The translations under genes and the position numbers were made by a program. Shown here piece by piece: positions 4,402 to 6,277 of a DNA stretch of 6,277 bases. The stretch comes from Phocaeicola salanitronis DSM 18170 (GTDB taxonomy: Bacteria > Bacteroidota > Bacteroidia > Bacteroidales > Bacteroidaceae), in assembly GCF_000190575.1 (NCBI RefSeq), contig NC_015166.1, positions 1 to 6,277 of the forward strand. The letters run 5' to 3'. Position 1 is the stretch's first letter; each line of letters opens with the position of its first letter. The notes beneath the pieces are model-generated. The model saw only the letters and a list, made by a program, of their open reading frames with translations. It was not told the origin of the DNA and did not search any database.

Positions 4402-4944
4402 ATGACAGATAAAGCAACCATACAACCCAAAAGCAAGCCGGAAAAGACTACAATCTCAATAAGCGGAGAAACATCTGAACGGCTGGAGATATACTGCCGG
4501 GCAAACGGCATATTACGGAAAGAGTTCGTTTCTCTCGCCCTGGAATACTTTGAACGCACAGGTTTCGACCTGAAGAGTAACGCACTTGATTACTCCCCCT
4601 TGGAAAAGATCATCGGAGAATTGAATGAAGTAAAAGCGACCATGCAGACAAGCAATGAGGGAACAGAAGCGATTCGCCAACTACTACAGGCAGTCCGGGA
4701 ACAGACCGCAAAACAGCTTCCAGCTCCAGAACTTATAGCCCAAGCAACAGAAGCAAAGGCGAAGGCAGAAAGTCTGGCTACAGAACGTGCCAAAGACCTT
4801 CAGCTCCTTCAGGAAGAGAACAACCGATTGCGTAACGAAATCAAAGTTCTTCAGGAGTATAAGGAAAAAGCACACCGGGAACTTTGCCGGGTACGTGATG
4901 AACAGAAAACATTCGGGAAAATAAAAGTAAATACAGAACTGTAG
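4402..4944 (+). CDS. RHH/coiled-coil DNA-binding protein (partition-like or BfmA-like)
   Basis: A 180-residue protein with an N-terminal ribbon-helix-helix type segment (15-58: strand KTTISIS, helices SERLEIYCRANG and RKEFVSLALEYFERTG). It is followed by a linker and a long coiled coil (about 105-165) rich in Ala, Glu, Lys and Leu, with QLLQEENNRLRNEIKVLQEYKEKA in its middle. The RHH part aligns without gaps to the mobilization accessory at 1004-1606, about 13 identities in 43 residues, while the C-terminal parts differ. The phased repeats just upstream are a likely binding site. No ParA- or ParM-type ATPase gene is present, so if it partitions the plasmid it does so alone, as pSK1 Par is known to. 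The alternative is a second mobilization accessory protein. The function is open; DNA binding is well supported. Confidence 0.7.
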   Translation: MTDKATIQPKSKPEKTTISISGETSERLEIYCRANGILRKEFVSLALEYFERTGFDLKSNALDYSPLEKIIGELNEVKATMQTSNEGTEAIRQLLQAVREQTAKQLPAPELIAQATEAKAKAESLATERAKDLQLLQEENNRLRNEIKVLQEYKEKAHRELCRVRDEQKTFGKIKVNTEL

Positions 4945-5139
4945 TTTGGGTATATGCTTATATCATAGGATGAACGGCACATTTCAAAACATTCTTCCGG
5001 GAACTATGGAACAAGTTACAGAGAGCATTAGGACTTAATAACGGCAGGGGATTTCATTTATAGCATAGGGAACTGCGAGTGAGTATTGTAATAAAAGCGG
5101 TAAAACATGAAAAAACAGCTATAATACTTCAAATAAAAC
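4945..5139. other. Intergenic region before the 28-bp inverted repeat
   Basis: About 195 bp without a supported gene. A 22-codon frame at 4970-5038 has no ribosome-binding site or recognisable sequence. The decamer AACTGCGAGT at 5071-5080 is identical to the first ten bases of iteron two (2951-2960), but the rest of the iteron is not there. Confidence 0.5.
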
Positions 5140-5206
5140 TCATGCCTTAATATAAAAAAGAGGAGAGAACAATAAGTCCTCTCCTCTTTTTTATATTAAG
5201 GCATGA
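5140..5206. terminator. Perfect 28-bp inverted repeat, likely bidirectional terminator
   Basis: Arms 5140-5167 and 5179-5206 are perfect reverse complements of 28 bp around an 11-nt loop. The core, AAAAAAGAGGAGAG and CTCTCCTCTTTTTT, is a classic two-way intrinsic terminator between convergent genes: the RHH gene on the plus strand and the lipoprotein on the minus strand. Complementarity runs 14 bp beyond the A/T tracts (TCATGCCTTAATAT), more than termination needs. Confidence 0.8.
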
Positions 5207-5219
5207 ACTGTATTCAGCA

Positions 5220-6206
5220 CTACAAACTATTTACCCACATACGAACAGTTCTTCTTGCTCTATTTTGTTCACCTTCTAAACATTTACGATCATTCTTATT
5301 ATAAACTATTTTTAGATTACTATCCAATTGCAATGTATCATACAAAGGAAGCATAAAGAAGTTTTCTTCATCAAGCAGTTTTTCCATTATTAATGGTATA
5401 ATCACACTTCCCATTTCTTGTAAAGATTTGAATTGAGGTAACTGTTTGTAATCCAAAGTAGATGAACTAAACATTGTTTTGGGATTTGTATTAATTTCAT
5501 TTTTCCATGCAGCAATTAAAGACTCGAATTTGCTAACAATTTCGCTATCTACTTTTTTACTTCTTTCTAATACTTTATTCTTCTCTAAGTCGGATAAAAC
5601 AATATCTTCTTTAGAGACCTCTTCTGCTACTTCTTTTAAATCAGATATTTTACTGTTCTGTTTTACAAAAGAAACTAAAATACTACCATATTCAGAACCA
5701 TTTAATTCAGTTCTTCCATGAGTGATGCGAATATTTGGTCCTAATTTTGACTCCCATGTATTTCCACTATAAATAACACTTCCATGAGTCATTTTATAAG
5801 TGTTAAGCCCCCATCCATCAACATCTGCACCACTTCCTTGAGTCGATGTTTGTTCATAATTTGAACTCGCTCCGTATAAAGATTTCGCATTTTTATACTG
5901 ATTAATAAAATCATTATAAAGCTCTTCAGGATTAATCCACTTACTCGTTATACCCATAGAATACGCTATACAATTATATGTATACGTAGCTTCACCAGTA
6001 ACTGTAACATTATCGGTCTTTAAATTAGGAAATGCTTTTTTCAACATATCAGCTTCTTGTGGAGTCAAGCTTCTCCTCATTGAAGCAGAACGAGTTAATA
6101 CCTCTTCATTCGAAAATGATTGGTCATCTTGCATAACAATGTCATCTTCATTAGAACATGCTACAAAGAAAGAACATAACATCAATGAATAAAATAACTT
6201 TTTCAT
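5220..6206 (-). CDS. Cargo lipoprotein with a Cys/His (DUF7689-like) domain
   Basis: A 328-residue predicted lipoprotein. MKKLFYSLMLCSFFVAC (1-17) is a signal peptide with lipobox FVAC, cleaved before C17. The mature end CSNEDD is acidic, as in Bacteroidota lipoproteins exported to the cell surface. Residues 75-180 read YNCIAYSMG (77-85), W90, a DVDGWG turn (128-133), MTHGSVI (139-145), WESKLG (151-156), ITHG (161-164) and LNGSEYGS (168-175). This resembles the DUF7689 type, recalled from pattern, in which an Asn-Cys pair and a later His are conserved and could form a thiol catalytic site (C79 with H141 or H163). Residues 225-300 form a helical module with W234, SSS (247-249) and FKSLQEMGSVIIPLI (259-273), a pattern I recall from other uncharacterised proteins. 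The ATG at 6206 is preferred to a TTG nine bases upstream because it opens a normal signal peptide. The gene is AT-richer than the mob genes, suggesting acquired cargo. The substrate is unknown. Confidence 0.75.
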   Translation of the reverse strand: MKKLFYSLMLCSFFVACSNEDDIVMQDDQSFSNEEVLTRSASMRRSLTPQEADMLKKAFPNLKTDNVTVTGEATYTYNCIAYSMGITSKWINPEELYNDFINQYKNAKSLYGASSNYEQTSTQGSGADVDGWGLNTYKMTHGSVIYSGNTWESKLGPNIRITHGRTELNGSEYGSILVSFVKQNSKISDLKEVAEEVSKEDIVLSDLEKNKVLERSKKVDSEIVSKFESLIAAWKNEINTNPKTMFSSSTLDYKQLPQFKSLQEMGSVIIPLIMEKLLDEENFFMLPLYDTLQLDSNLKIVYNKNDRKCLEGEQNRARRTVRMWVNSL

Positions 6207-6277
6207 AACTTTCAATTTTCAATTAACAACCATAAAATTACAAGAAATTATGATTCATTGTTCTCAAAATCTAATAT
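6207..6277. promoter_or_regulatory. Upstream region of the lipoprotein gene
   Basis: This AT-rich leader must hold the lipoprotein promoter unless it lies outside the window. Only imperfect matches to TAnnTTTG were seen (for example TAATTTTA on the minus strand), with no TTTG at the proper distance, so no promoter is placed. The repeated AATTGAAA just before the start codon is AT-rich, as is common in Bacteroidales leaders. Confidence 0.3.

Noticed and set aside
4970..5038. A 22-codon plus-strand frame after the RHH gene
   Set aside because: Its length is within chance expectation, there is no clear ribosome-binding site, and nothing in the peptide is recognisable.
5071..5080. AACTGCGAGT as an outlying iteron
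   Set aside because: Only ten bases match and the TTTTGAATAC half is missing, which makes it weak as a Rep site.
1..6277. The window as a closed circular plasmid
   Set aside because: Gene content fits a complete plasmid, but the ends share no overlap and the terminator-like sequence at the left end finds no partner arm at the right end, so circularity is not claimed.

Overview
The window looks like most or all of a small mobilizable plasmid from a gut Bacteroidales host (Bacteroides, Phocaeicola or Parabacteroides). The grounds are a BtgA/BtgB-type mobilization pair, Bacteroides-type promoters (TTTG, a 19-20 bp spacer, then TAnnTTTG) in front of two operons, and a lipoprotein whose mature N-terminus is acidic, as in surface-exported Bacteroidota lipoproteins. 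No tRNA, rRNA, transposase or CRISPR array is visible. Whether the two ends join into a circle cannot be told: they share no overlap.

Layout. (1) 108-1606, minus strand: mobilization operon, a BfmA/BtgA-like ribbon-helix-helix (RHH) accessory protein followed by a BtgB-like relaxase that overlaps it by 4 nt. (2) 1607-2054: about 450 bp without a gene, full of inverted repeats plus an A/C-biased stretch; this is the probable oriT and the mob control region. (3) 2055-2707, minus strand: a complete YefM/YoeB-type toxin-antitoxin operon with a recognisable promoter, a candidate pair of TGTAC operators spaced 12 bp apart, and a terminator stem that begins in the toxin stop codon. (4) 2767-3059: the probable vegetative origin, with three 22-bp iterons, one inverted partial copy, and an inverted repeat overlapping the rep promoter. 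(5) 3078-4288, plus strand: a Rep_3-type initiator and a small unknown protein. (6) 4324-4944: phased AGCATAT repeats followed by a second RHH/coiled-coil protein, possibly a one-protein partition system or a second mobilization accessory. (7) 5140-5206: a perfect 28-bp inverted repeat acting as a likely bidirectional terminator. (8) 5220-6206, minus strand: an AT-rich lipoprotein gene that looks like acquired cargo.

Together the genes make a replication, maintenance and mobilization backbone. Rep would act on the iterons and repress its own promoter. The toxin-antitoxin pair penalises plasmid loss. The relaxase pair would act at the structured region upstream, with transfer machinery supplied by a co-resident conjugative element. 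The lipoprotein is the only gene that is not obviously backbone. It combines a Cys/His domain resembling the DUF7689 type with a C-terminal helical module, and its role is unknown.
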